Below, piece by piece: positions 1-9,100 of a stretch of DNA of 64,000 nucleotides (the stretch's first letter is position 1; the number at the start of each line of letters is the position of its first letter). Where the stretch lies: NCBI RefSeq assembly GCF_017308985.1, contig NZ_JADWPE010000006.1:186001-250000 (forward strand), in the 5' to 3' direction. A model generated the notes under the pieces. The model saw only the letters and a program-made list of their open reading frames with translations. It was not told where the DNA came from and searched no databases. Made by a program: the position numbers and the translations under genes. This stretch comes from Lysobacter changpingensis (lineage in GTDB: Bacteria; Pseudomonadota; Gammaproteobacteria; Xanthomonadales; Xanthomonadaceae).

Positions 1-32
1 TCGCCGCGAGGCCGCGGCACAGGCCTTCACCG

Positions 33-1024
<992 letters not shown>

Positions 1025-1028
<4 letters not shown>

Positions 1029-1831
1029 ACGACATGACGCAAACCAGCCTCGAACTCTCCGCCACGCAGCGCAACTTCGTCGCGCTGGGCACCATCGTGC
1101 GTCGCGAAGTGAACCGCATCCTGCGCATCTGGGGCCAGACGCTGGTGCCGCCGGCGATCACGATGACGCTGTACTTCCTGATCTTCGGCGGCCTCATCGG
1201 CTCGCGCGTGGGCATGATGGACGGCATCAAGTACATGGATTTCATCGTCCCCGGCCTGGTGATGATGAGCGTGATCCAGAACAGCTACGGCAACATCTCG
1301 TCCTCGTTCTTCGGCGCCAAGTTCGGCCGGCACGTGGAGGAACTGCTGGTCAGTCCGATGCCGAGCTGGGTGATCCTCACCGGGTACGTGACTGGCGCCG
1401 TGCTGCGCGGGCTGATGGTGGGCGCGATCGTGCTCGTCATCGCGATGTTCTTCACCAAGGTGCGCCTGCCGCATCCGTTGATCACGCTCACCACGGTGAT
1501 CCTGGGCGCGACGATCTTCTCGCTCGCCGGCTTCGTCAACGCGGTGTACGCGAAGAAGTTCGACGACATCGCGATCGTGCCGACGTTCATCCTCACGCCG
1601 CTGACGTATCTCGGCGGCGTGTTCTACTCGGTGAAGCTGCTGCCGCCGTGGGCCGAGGCGATGACGCATGCGAACCCGATCTTCTACATGGTCAACGCAT
1701 TCCGCTACGGCCTGCTCGGCGTGTCCGACGTGCCGGTGTGGGTGGCGTACGCGCTGATGCTGGGCTTCGTCGTCGCACTGGCGAGCCTGGGCCTGTGGCT
1801 GCTCAAGCGTGGCGTGGGCCTGCGCAGCTGA
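1025..1831 (+). CDS. ABC-2 type exporter, permease protein (YadH-like)
   Basis: Inner-membrane permease that partners with the ATPase just upstream. The 268-residue protein has about six hydrophobic segments and the ABC-2 membrane architecture (for example LYFLIFGGLIGSRVG near 45 and LTPLTYLGGVFYSV near 190). It starts at the ATGA overlap with the ATPase gene, and its stop shares one base with the start of the ketopantoate reductase gene (TGATG), so all three are probably one operon. The YadH-like label rests on overall pattern; the substrate is unknown. Confidence 0.92.
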
Positions 1832-2784
1832 TGCGCATCCTGGTGCTCGGCGCCGGTGGAACCGGCGGTTACTTCGGTGGACGCCTCGCGCAATCCGGCG
1901 CGGACGTGACGTTCCTCGTGCGTCCGGCGCGCGCGGCGGAACTCGACGCGAACGGTCTGCGCCTGCGCAGCCCGCTGGGCGATGCGGACCTGCGCGTGGC
2001 GCACGTGACGGCCGATGCGTTGCCGCAGCTCGCGAAGGCGCGCCCGTTCGACATGGTGCTGCTGAGCTGCAAGGCCTACGACCTGGACAGCTCGATGGAC
2101 GCCATCGCACCGGCGATGGGCGAGGACACCTGGGTGCTGCCGATCCTCAATGGCCTGCGCCATTACGCGCCGCTGGACGAACGTTTCGGCGCGCGGCGCG
2201 TGGTCGGCGGGCTGTGCTTCATCAGCGCGATGAAGGGCGCGGACGGCGAAGTGCGGCATCTCGGCCAACCGGCGTCGATCACCTTCGGCGAGCGCGTGGA
2301 CGAGGGAGAACCTCACGCCGACAGCAAGCGAACCGCGGCGTTCGCGGCGCTGTGCGCGCGGGCCAACGTCGATCACGTGCGTTCCCTGCGCATCGCGCGC
2401 GAGCAGTGGACCAAGTTCACCTTCCTCGCCACGCTCGCCGCCGGCACCTGCCTGATGCGCGCGCCGGTGGGCCGCATCGTGGCGGCACAGGGCGGCGACG
2501 CGTTCATGCGCGCGCTGTACGCCGAATGCCTCGCGGTGGCGCAGGCCGAAGGCGAGCCGATCGACGAGGCGGCGCAGCAGACCGCGCTGGCGACGCTGAC
2601 CGCGCCGGGCTCGCCACTGAAGGCGTCGATGCTGCGCGACCTCGAAGCGGGGCAGAAGGTGGAGGCGATGCAGATCGTCGGCGACATGTTCCTGCGCGCG
2701 CGCAACGCCGGCATGGAAGCCCCGCTGCTGGCGACGGCCTGGGTGCACCTGCAGGCATACGAAACCGGCCGCGCGACGGCCTGA
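1831..2784 (+). CDS. panE: 2-dehydropantoate 2-reductase (ketopantoate reductase) family
   Basis: NADPH-dependent reductase of the ApbA/PanE family, which reduces ketopantoate to pantoate on the route to coenzyme A. The 317-residue protein opens with the dinucleotide-binding motif GAGGTGGYFGG at residues 7-17, has the ketopantoate-type core (LLSCKAYDLDSSM near 72, LPILNGL near 104) and the C-terminal helical domain containing the family's EQWTKF-like lysine motif near 190. The ATG overlaps the permease stop by one base. Several paralogues in this family act on other 2-oxo acids, so the family is certain but the pantothenate role is inferred. Confidence 0.88.
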   Translation: MRILVLGAGGTGGYFGGRLAQSGADVTFLVRPARAAELDANGLRLRSPLGDADLRVAHVTADALPQLAKARPFDMVLLSCKAYDLDSSMDAIAPAMGEDTWVLPILNGLRHYAPLDERFGARRVVGGLCFISAMKGADGEVRHLGQPASITFGERVDEGEPHADSKRTAAFAALCARANVDHVRSLRIAREQWTKFTFLATLAAGTCLMRAPVGRIVAAQGGDAFMRALYAECLAVAQAEGEPIDEAAQQTALATLTAPGSPLKASMLRDLEAGQKVEAMQIVGDMFLRARNAGMEAPLLATAWVHLQAYETGRATA

Positions 2785-2802
2785 ATCACCCGCGCCGCTT
2801 TT

Positions 2803-2885
2803 GTAGCCCGGGTAAGCGAAGCGCACCCGGGTTTGCCTTGCCGAAGCAGGAGCCCCGGTGCGGCTACGCCTTACCCGCGGGCTAC
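2803..2885. repeat. GTAG-headed REP pair (mirror-image arms)
   Basis: One arm reads GTAG followed by CCCGGGTAAGCGAAGCGCACCCGGG-type sequence (given here in parts: stem CCCGGGT, loop AAGCGAAGCGC, stem ACCCGGG). The second arm is its diverged reverse complement and ends in CTAC. The pair sits just after the panE stop. It belongs to the family found at ten places in this window. Confidence 0.9.
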
Positions 2886-2906
2886 ATAAGCCAAACCGCG
2901 ACCGCC

Positions 2907-3242
2907 CTACGGCCGATCGAACCGGTACCCATATCCCCTCACCGCATGCAGATAGCGCGGCTGCCGCGCGTCATCGCCCAGTGCGGTCCGAAGGAGGGCG
3001 ACGATCTGCCCCAACGCGCCCGGCGGCACGTCGTGGTGGCCCCAGACCTCGTCCAGGATCTCCTCCGGCGAGAACACCTGTCCCGGCGAGCGCGCCAGCA
3101 GGCACAGCACCGCGAACGCCCGCGGATCCAGCGGCTGCACCTCGCCCGCGCGCAGCAGGCGCCGCCCGGCGAGGTCGAGCGTGATGTCGTCGAAGGCGAG
3201 CACGGGCGGGTCGGGGCAGGTCATCGGCGCGGCGGGATTCAC
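2907..3242 (-). CDS. stand-alone winged-helix DNA-binding protein (OmpR/PhoB C-terminal type)
   Basis: The 111-residue protein consists almost only of a Trans_reg_C winged helix: beta strands near 16-30, the helix-turn-helix with FAVLCLLARSPGQVFSPEEIL (positions 43-64, shown here as landmarks F43 to L63), a transactivation loop with WGHHDVPPGALGQIVALLR, and the wing ending YLHAVRGYGYRF at 97-108. No receiver domain or membrane segment is attached, unlike response regulators or CadC/ToxR-type sensors. It likely binds DNA, but neither its signal input nor its targets can be seen. Confidence 0.8.
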   Translation of the reverse strand: MNPAAPMTCPDPPVLAFDDITLDLAGRRLLRAGEVQPLDPRAFAVLCLLARSPGQVFSPEEILDEVWGHHDVPPGALGQIVALLRTALGDDARQPRYLHAVRGYGYRFDRP

Positions 3243-3323
3243 CCATTACCCGATACGGTACGCGCCGCCGGAGCCGGCCCCCCACCTCCGGGCGCCCACG
3301 CCGGGCGCGCCCGATGGACGGCG

Positions 3324-4121
3324 TCAGCGTTCCGGCAGGCGGAAGAACGCCCGCGCGGTTGCCGTGGTGATCGCCGCGGTGGTCGTCACCTCCTCGCCGC
3401 GATCGCGCGCCAGCTCCTCGACGATGTTGGCCAGGTACATCGGCTCGTTGCGACGATGCGACGGCGCCGGCCTGATCGTGCGCGGCAGCAGGTAGGGCGC
3501 GTCGGTCTCGATCATCAGCCGTTCCGCCGGGATGTGGCGCACGAGTTCGCGCAGATGCTGGCCGCGGCGCTCGTCGCACAGCCAGCCGGTGATGCCGATG
3601 TGCCAGTCGCGGTCGAGGTAATCGAACATCTCCTCGCGCGTGCCGGTGAAACAGTGCACCACGGCGGGGCCGAGGCGGCCGTCGAAGTTGCGCATCACCG
3701 ACATGAAGTCCGCATGGGCGTCGCGCTGGTGCAGGAACAGGGGTTTCCCGGTCTCCGCGGCGATCTGCAGCTGCATCTCGAACGCTCGCCGCTGCGCCGG
3801 ACGCGGCGAGAAATCGCGGAAATAGTCGAGCCCGCACTCGCCGACCGCAACCACTTCGCTGTGCGTGTGCAGTTCGCGCATCTCCGCGTCGCATTCGGCT
3901 GTGTACTCGCTCGCGTGGTGCGGATGCACGCCGGCGGTGGCGAACAGCTCGCCGGGATGCTGCCTGGCCAGCTTCAGCGCCAGCGGCGAATGCTCGCGGC
4001 TGGCGCCGGTGATCACCATTTGCGCGACGCCGGCCTCGCGCGCGCGGGCGAGCACGGCGTCGCGGTCGTGGTCGAAGGAGTCGTGGGTGAGGTTGGCGCC
4101 GATGTCGATGAGCGATTGCAC
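3324..4121 (-). CDS. tatD: TatD family 3'-5' DNase/metal-dependent hydrolase
   Basis: Cytoplasmic metal-dependent nuclease of the TatD type. The 265-residue product follows E. coli TatD motif by motif: DIGANLTHDSF at the N-terminus, TAGVHPH near 62, GECGLDY with the metal-binding Glu near 93, HCFTGTREEM near 155, GITGWLCDERRG near 177 and ETDAPYLLPR with the catalytic Asp near 206. I chose the GTG at 4119-4121 because homology begins there; longer readings only add translated repeat sequence. No Shine-Dalgarno is visible: the start codon abuts the GTGATTCG repeat block shared with hrpB. Confidence 0.92.
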   Translation of the reverse strand: MQSLIDIGANLTHDSFDHDRDAVLARAREAGVAQMVITGASREHSPLALKLARQHPGELFATAGVHPHHASEYTAECDAEMRELHTHSEVVAVGECGLDYFRDFSPRPAQRRAFEMQLQIAAETGKPLFLHQRDAHADFMSVMRNFDGRLGPAVVHCFTGTREEMFDYLDRDWHIGITGWLCDERRGQHLRELVRHIPAERLMIETDAPYLLPRTIRPAPSHRRNEPMYLANIVEELARDRGEEVTTTAAITTATARAFFRLPER

Positions 4122-4250
4122 GTGATTCGTGATTGGTGATGCGTGATTCGATGGCGCGCCGCGCATCCTGCTGGCGGCCGGACAGCAGGCATCGTAACCG
4201 CTGCGGCGGCTATCCTTTGTCCAATCACGAATCACCCATCACGAATCACG
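4120..4250. repeat. inverted array of GTGATTCG/GTGATTGG units between tatD and hrpB
   Basis: Positions 4120-4150 hold tandem variants of GTGATTCG, GTGATTGG and GTGATGCG. Positions 4221-4250 hold the same units in the opposite orientation (CCAATCACGAATCACCC and so on). The two blocks are about 70 bases apart and end next to the GTG starts of the two divergent genes. They could pair in a long stem or form a symmetrical operator; which, if either, is unknown. Confidence 0.75.
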
Positions 4251-4254
4251 GCTT

Positions 4255-6744
4255 GTGACCTTCCCCATCGACCCGCTGCTGCCGCGGATCCGCGCCAGCC
4301 TGGCCACGCATCCCCGCCTCGTCCTGGAAGCCCCGCCCGGCGCGGGCAAGACGACGCAGGTGCCGCCGGCGCTGCTGGACGAGCCGTGGCTGGCGGGGCG
4401 CAAGATCGTGATGCTCGAACCACGCCGCGTGGCCGCGCGCGCCGCGGCGCACTTCATGGCGCGCCAGCGCGGCGAGGACGTGGGCGGCACGGTCGGTTAC
4501 CGCATCCGCTTCGAGAACCGCGTATCGGCATCCACGCGGATCGAGGTCGTCACCGAGGGCATCCTCACGCGCATGCTGCAGGACGATCCGATGCTGGAAG
4601 AGGTCGGTGCGCTGCTGTTCGACGAATTCCACGAGCGCCATCTGTCCGCCGACCTTGGACTCGCGCTGGCGCTCGACGTGCAGGCCGGGCTGCGCGAGGA
4701 CCTGCGCATCGTGGTGATGTCGGCGACGCTCGACGGCGAGCGGCTGGCGAACCTGCTTGACGCGCCGCGCCTGAGCAGCGCCGGCCGCAGTTTTCCGGTG
4801 TCGATCGCGCACTTCGCGTCGCGTCGCGACGAGGCGCCGGAACACCAGACGCGCCGCGCCGTCGAGCACGCCCTCGCGCAGCATCCGGGCGACGTGCTGG
4901 TGTTCCTGCCGGGGCAGCGCGAGATCTCGCGGGTGGAATCGCTGCTCGCGCCGTCGCAGGCCGCCGACATCCTCGCCCTGCACGGCGAGCTCCCGGTCGA
5001 AGCCCAATCCCGCGTGCTCCAGCCCGATCCCGACGGCCGGCGCCGTGTCGTCCTCGCCACCAACGTCGCCGAATCCAGCGTCACGCTGCCCGGCGTGCGC
5101 GTGGTGATCGACTCCGGCCTGGCGCGCGAGCCGCGCTACGATCCCAACAGCGGTTTCGCGCGACTGGACGTGGTGAACATCGCGCAGGCATCGGCCGACC
5201 AGCGCGCCGGCCGCGCGGGCCGCGTCGCCGAAGGCTGGGCGTATCGCCTCTGGCCCGAATCGCAGCGGCTGGAGCCGCAGCGTCGCCCGGAAATGGCGCA
5301 GGTCGAACTCGCCGGCCTCGCGCTCGAACTCGCCGCGTGGGGCGACGCCGACCTGCGCTTCGTCGATGCGCCGCCGCCGGGCGCGCTCGCCGCCGCGCGC
5401 GAACTGCTGCACCGCCTGGGCGCGCTGGAAGGCGGTTCGATCACACCGCTCGGCCGTCGCATGCTCGCGCTGGGCACGCATCCGCGACTGGCCGCGATGC
5501 TGCTCGCGCCGCGCGATCGCGTCGAGCAGGCGCTGGCGTGCGATCTGGCCGCGCTGCTGGAAGCACGCGATCCCCTGCGCTCTCGCAGCGATTCGCTCGC
5601 CGAACGCTGGCAGGCGCTGGCGGCGTTCCGTGCCGGGCGCATCGGGCCGGAGGCTTCGCGTTCGTCGCTCGCCGCGCTCGACCAGGCCGCGAAGCAGTGG
5701 CGACGCCGCCTGCGACTCGACACGGCACCGCCACCGGATGCGCCCGCGCACCTGCTCGGCGACGTGCTGCTGCATGCGTTCCCCGATCGCATCGGGCGCC
5801 AGCATCCTTCCGATCCGTACCGCTACCTCCTCGCCAACGGCCGCAGCGTGAAGCTGTTCGACGATTCCACGCTGTACGGCGAGCGGTGGATCGTGGCGAG
5901 CGAACTGCGCGACGAAGCCCGCGACGCGCGCGTGCTGCGCGCCGCGCCGCTGGACGAAACGCGATTGCGCGAGGACTTCCCGCAACGTTTCATCACCGAG
6001 GACCGCGTGCTGTGGGACGCGAACACGCGCGGCATCGCGGCGGTACGCGAAACGCGCTTCGACCGCATCGTCATCGAAAGCAGGCCGCTGGCGAAACCCG
6101 ATCCCGCGCGCTACGCGGACGCGCTCGTCGATGCGGTGCGCCAGCTCGGCCTGCGTGCGCTGCCGTGGACGCCGGCGCAGGAGCAATGGCGCGCGCGCGT
6201 GCGCTGCCTGCGTGCGTGGATGCCGGAGCTCGAAGGCTTGCCCGATCTCTCCGACGCTGCGTTGCTGGACTCGCTGGACGACTGGTTGAAGCCGGCGCTC
6301 GCCGGAAAGACACGGCTCGACGCGCTGGACGAGCAGGCCTTCGGCGAAGCGCTCAAGTCCGCGATGCCCTGGGCGATGCGGCAGAAGATCGACGCGCTCG
6401 CGCCCACGCGTATCCAGGTGCCGTCGGGCATGGAGCGGACGATCGAATACGCCTACGACGACGAGACCGACGCACCGGTCGCGCCGGTGCTGGCGGTGAA
6501 ACTGCAGGAACTGTTCGGCCTGGCCGACACGCCGCGCATCGCCGAGGGCCGCATGCCGCTCACGCTGCACCTGCTCTCGCCTGGCGGCAAGCCGCTGCAG
6601 ATCACGCAGGACCTGAAGGGTTTCTGGGACCGCACGTACCCGGAAGTGAAGAAGGAAATGAAGGGCCGCTACCCGAAGCATCCGTGGCCGGACGATCCGT
6701 GGAGCGCGACGGCGACGCATCGGGCGAAGCCGCGCGGGACGTAG
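4255..6744 (+). CDS. hrpB: ATP-dependent helicase HrpB (DEAH-box)
   Basis: Superfamily 2 helicase of the HrpB type, 829 residues, which is the usual family length. Visible motifs are motif I APPGAGKTTQ (near 26-35), Ia LEPRRVAARAAA, motif II as DEFHERH (near 124), motif III SATLDGE, motif V ATNVAESSVTLPG and motif VI QRAGRAGR (near 322), followed by the HrpB-specific C-terminal domain. The start is GTG at 4255, directly after a repeat block and without a clear ribosome-binding site. Its cellular role is poorly defined even in E. coli; RNA remodelling is the usual proposal. Confidence 0.95.
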   Translation: MTFPIDPLLPRIRASLATHPRLVLEAPPGAGKTTQVPPALLDEPWLAGRKIVMLEPRRVAARAAAHFMARQRGEDVGGTVGYRIRFENRVSASTRIEVVTEGILTRMLQDDPMLEEVGALLFDEFHERHLSADLGLALALDVQAGLREDLRIVVMSATLDGERLANLLDAPRLSSAGRSFPVSIAHFASRRDEAPEHQTRRAVEHALAQHPGDVLVFLPGQREISRVESLLAPSQAADILALHGELPVEAQSRVLQPDPDGRRRVVLATNVAESSVTLPGVRVVIDSGLAREPRYDPNSGFARLDVVNIAQASADQRAGRAGRVAEGWAYRLWPESQRLEPQRRPEMAQVELAGLALELAAWGDADLRFVDAPPPGALAAARELLHRLGALEGGSITPLGRRMLALGTHPRLAAMLLAPRDRVEQALACDLAALLEARDPLRSRSDSLAERWQALAAFRAGRIGPEASRSSLAALDQAAKQWRRRLRLDTAPPPDAPAHLLGDVLLHAFPDRIGRQHPSDPYRYLLANGRSVKLFDDSTLYGERWIVASELRDEARDARVLRAAPLDETRLREDFPQRFITEDRVLWDANTRGIAAVRETRFDRIVIESRPLAKPDPARYADALVDAVRQLGLRALPWTPAQEQWRARVRCLRAWMPELEGLPDLSDAALLDSLDDWLKPALAGKTRLDALDEQAFGEALKSAMPWAMRQKIDALAPTRIQVPSGMERTIEYAYDDETDAPVAPVLAVKLQELFGLADTPRIAEGRMPLTLHLLSPGGKPLQITQDLKGFWDRTYPEVKKEMKGRYPKHPWPDDPWSATATHRAKPRGT

Positions 6745-6776
6745 GGCATCAGCGACCCGGTGAACGCCATGCCCTT

Positions 6777-6859
6777 GTAGCCCGGGTAAGCGCAGCGCAC
6801 CCGGGGTCCACCTCGCCGAGCCGAACATCCCGGGTGCGGCTGCGCCTTACCCGGGCTAC
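6777..6859. repeat. GTAG-headed REP pair
   Basis: Mirror-image pair after the hrpB stop: the left arm begins GTAGCCCGGGTAAGCGCAGC and the right arm ends CGCCTTACCCGGGCTAC. The spacer between arms is about 20 bases. It is one of the better-preserved short-form copies. Confidence 0.92.
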
Positions 6860-6894
6860 AGGAGCGAACCACGGCGGCTCGCTACACTTCCCCC

Positions 6895-7884
6895 ATGACC
6901 GTCGCCCTCGACAACGCCGCCTTCCTGCCGTTCAAGCTCGACCTGATCGGCCGGCGCGTGCTGTGGCTTCGGCTGGACGAAGCGCAACGCCGCGACGCCG
7001 CCTTCCTCGACGACCGTGCGGTCCCGAAGAACGCCGAAGGCGGCTGGGCGTCGATCGACACGCTGCTTTCGCGCAGGGCTGGCACTGCAATGCCCGCGCA
7101 CGCCATCTTCCACATCGGCCATTGCGGCTCCACGCTGCTCAGCCGCCTGATCGACACCTGGCCCGACGTGCAGGGCCTGCGCGAACCGCTGCCGCTGCGC
7201 ACGCTCGCCGAGGCGTGGCCGACGCTGGAGGAGCCGGCCTCGCGCCTCTCGCCCGATCAGGCCGACGACGCGCTGGACGCGTTGTGGGCGCGCTGGTCGC
7301 AGGCGCTGCCGCCGCATTCGCGCAGCGTGGTGAAGGCCACCAGCAGCTGCAACGGGCTCATCGCGCCGCTGCTCTCGCAGCAGCCGCACATGCGCGTCGT
7401 ACTGATGGACATGTCGCTGCGGCCGTACCTCGCCACGCTGCTCAAATCGCCCAACTCCGTCTTCGACGCCGCGAGCGCCGCCGGCGAGCGCCTGCGCTAC
7501 CTGCAACGCCACGGCGTCGCCACGCACCTCGCGCTGCATCAGATCCCGCTGCACCGGCAATGCGCGCTGGGCTGGCTGGCCGAGCAGATGCGCTTCGACA
7601 CGCTGGCGAACGGCCGCCACGGCGAACGCGTGATCCGCGTCGATTTCGAATCGCTGCTCGATGAGCCCGCCCGCGAACTGCATCGCGTTGCCGTGCATCT
7701 GGGGCTGGATGCCGCACGCGTGGATCAGGCCGTTGCATCGCCCGCATGGGGTCGCTATTCGAAAGCGCAGTCGCACGGTTACGGGCGCGAGGACCGCGCG
7801 CACGATCTGGCGCTTTCGATGCAGACGCACGGCGCGGATATCGAAGATGCGGAAAGCTGGATCGCCGCGCTCGCGGTGAGCTGA
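6895..7884 (+). CDS. sulfotransferase-like P-loop protein, function unknown
   Basis: The 329-residue protein has a nucleotide-binding loop at about 73-86, HIGHCGSTLLSRLI, which resembles the 5'-phosphosulfate-binding loop of sulfotransferases (pattern F-x-x-G-x-x-R/G-S-G-S/T). A segment near 257, RVIRVDFESLLDEP, resembles the later 'YEDL'-type motif of the same fold. No signal peptide or membrane segment is seen. It stands alone between two REP pairs, so context gives no substrate. A PAPS-dependent sulfotransferase is the best guess; a related P-loop kinase remains possible. Confidence 0.72.
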   Translation: MTVALDNAAFLPFKLDLIGRRVLWLRLDEAQRRDAAFLDDRAVPKNAEGGWASIDTLLSRRAGTAMPAHAIFHIGHCGSTLLSRLIDTWPDVQGLREPLPLRTLAEAWPTLEEPASRLSPDQADDALDALWARWSQALPPHSRSVVKATSSCNGLIAPLLSQQPHMRVVLMDMSLRPYLATLLKSPNSVFDAASAAGERLRYLQRHGVATHLALHQIPLHRQCALGWLAEQMRFDTLANGRHGERVIRVDFESLLDEPARELHRVAVHLGLDAARVDQAVASPAWGRYSKAQSHGYGREDRAHDLALSMQTHGADIEDAESWIAALAVS

Positions 7885-7890
7885 GCTTTC

Positions 7891-7973
7891 GTAGCCCGGG
7901 TAAGCGAAGCGCACCCGGGGTTCGCTGGCCGAAGCAGAAGGCGCCCGTACGGCCTGCGCCTTACCCGGGCAGC
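7891..7973. repeat. GTAG-headed REP pair with decayed right arm
   Basis: The left arm is well preserved (GTAGCCCGGGTAAGCGAAGC, then GCACCCGGGG). The right arm ends TTACCCGGGCAGC instead of GGGCTAC, so its terminal CTAC is lost. It lies between the sulfotransferase-like gene and the AraC-type regulator. Confidence 0.85.
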
Positions 7974-8011
7974 AAGCGCCGCGCCGACCCCGCTGCGCTA
8001 AGCTCCGCCCC

Positions 8012-8848
8012 ATGTCGGATTTCTCCGTGCAAACGCTGCTCGACACCGGCACCGTCAGGGTGCGCGACGTCTTCTGCGCCGGCACCTGCCGGCATCGCAG
8101 CGCGGAGGAATGCGCGGCCAACACGCACCTGGTCTTCCCGTATCGCGGGCTGTACGCGCGCCACGTCGGCCAGGACCAGTCGGTCGCCGACGCCAACCAC
8201 GTGCTGTTCTTCAACGCGGGGCAGGGCTATCAGGTGAGCCATCCGGTGGAGGGCGGCGACGCGAGCCTGGTGCTGGCGGTCTCGCCCGGCCTGCTGCGCG
8301 AGCTTTCCCCGCGCGAACTGCTCGAACGCCACGACGATCCCACCTACCGCCTGCAATCGCTGCGCATCGACCCGCGCGCCCAGGCGCTGGTCGCGATGCT
8401 GCGCCACAGCCTGCGGCATGGCGGCATCGAACCGCTGGAAGCCGAAGTGCTGGCGGTGACGCTGATCTCGCGCAGCCTCGGGCCGCGCACCGCGCACGAA
8501 ACCCGGGCCACGCAGGCGCGGCGGCGGCTGGTCGATCGCGTGAAGGTGCTGCTCGCCAGCGATCTCGGCCGCCAGTGGAAACTCGCCGACATCGCCGCGC
8601 ACATCGGCGGCTCACCGGTGTATCTCACCCAGGCCTTCGCCCAGGTCGAAGGCATCCCGCTGCACCGCTACCACCTGCGGCTGCGGCTCGCGCGCGCGCT
8701 GGACCGGTTGGCCGTGAGCGGGGACATGTCGGCGCTGGCGCAGGACCTGGGGTTCTCCAGCCACAGTCATTTCAGTGCCGCCTTCAAGCAGGCCTACGGC
8801 CGCACGCCGTCGGCCTTCCGCGCGGCGACGCTGGCCAAGAGCGCCTGA
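8012..8848 (+). CDS. AraC family transcriptional regulator
   Basis: The 278-residue regulator has an N-terminal cupin-like sensing half (histidines and prolines around 20-90, FPYRGLYARHVG) and a C-terminal double helix-turn-helix. First HTH: WKLADIAAHIGGSPVYLTQAFAQ (W190 to Q212 approximately); second: DLGFSSHSHFSAAFKQAYGRTPSAFR, the AraC signature, to residue 272. The following genes (small Cys protein, hydrolase, saccharopine dehydrogenase-like) run in the same direction and may be its targets, which is inference from position only. Confidence 0.9.
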   Translation: MSDFSVQTLLDTGTVRVRDVFCAGTCRHRSAEECAANTHLVFPYRGLYARHVGQDQSVADANHVLFFNAGQGYQVSHPVEGGDASLVLAVSPGLLRELSPRELLERHDDPTYRLQSLRIDPRAQALVAMLRHSLRHGGIEPLEAEVLAVTLISRSLGPRTAHETRATQARRRLVDRVKVLLASDLGRQWKLADIAAHIGGSPVYLTQAFAQVEGIPLHRYHLRLRLARALDRLAVSGDMSALAQDLGFSSHSHFSAAFKQAYGRTPSAFRAATLAKSA

Positions 8849-8962
8849 CACCCGTACGCGGTCGAGCCCGACACGCGATTGCTAAAGATTCCGACAGCGG
8901 TGCCCTCGCACGGATGGTCCCATGTGCGTGCCCGGAATCGCCGGGCCTCACCGGAGCGTGTC

Positions 8963-9100
8963 ATGAGCGAGAACACCTGTGCCGTCTGCGATTACCCGCT
9001 GGACGAGAACCGCGTGGAAGTGACCATTGGCGGTCGCGCCGTCGAAGTGTGCTGCGAGGAATGCGCGCAGAAGCTCCGCGAAGCCGGGCAGGGCGCGTGA
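8963..9100 (+). CDS. small cysteine-rich metal-binding protein (TRASH/YHS-like)
   Basis: A 45-residue protein starting at ATG 8963 with the text CAVCDYPLDENRVEV at 6-20 and VEVCCEECAQKL at 27-38. The CxxC plus CCxxC arrangement separated by about 21 residues matches the zinc- or copper-binding pattern of TRASH/YHS-type domains. An upstream GGAGCGTGTC sequence is a plausible ribosome-binding site. Its stop overlaps the next gene's ATG by one base (TGATG), which suggests translational coupling to the hydrolase. A role as a metal sensor or metallochaperone is inference. Confidence 0.75.
   Translation: MSENTCAVCDYPLDENRVEVTIGGRAVEVCCEECAQKLREAGQGA

Noticed and set aside
2803-2885. REP pairs as CRISPR repeats or tRNA-like elements
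   Set aside because: Arms are in inverted pairs, not evenly spaced direct repeats with unique spacers, and no cas genes or tRNA anticodon loops are visible.
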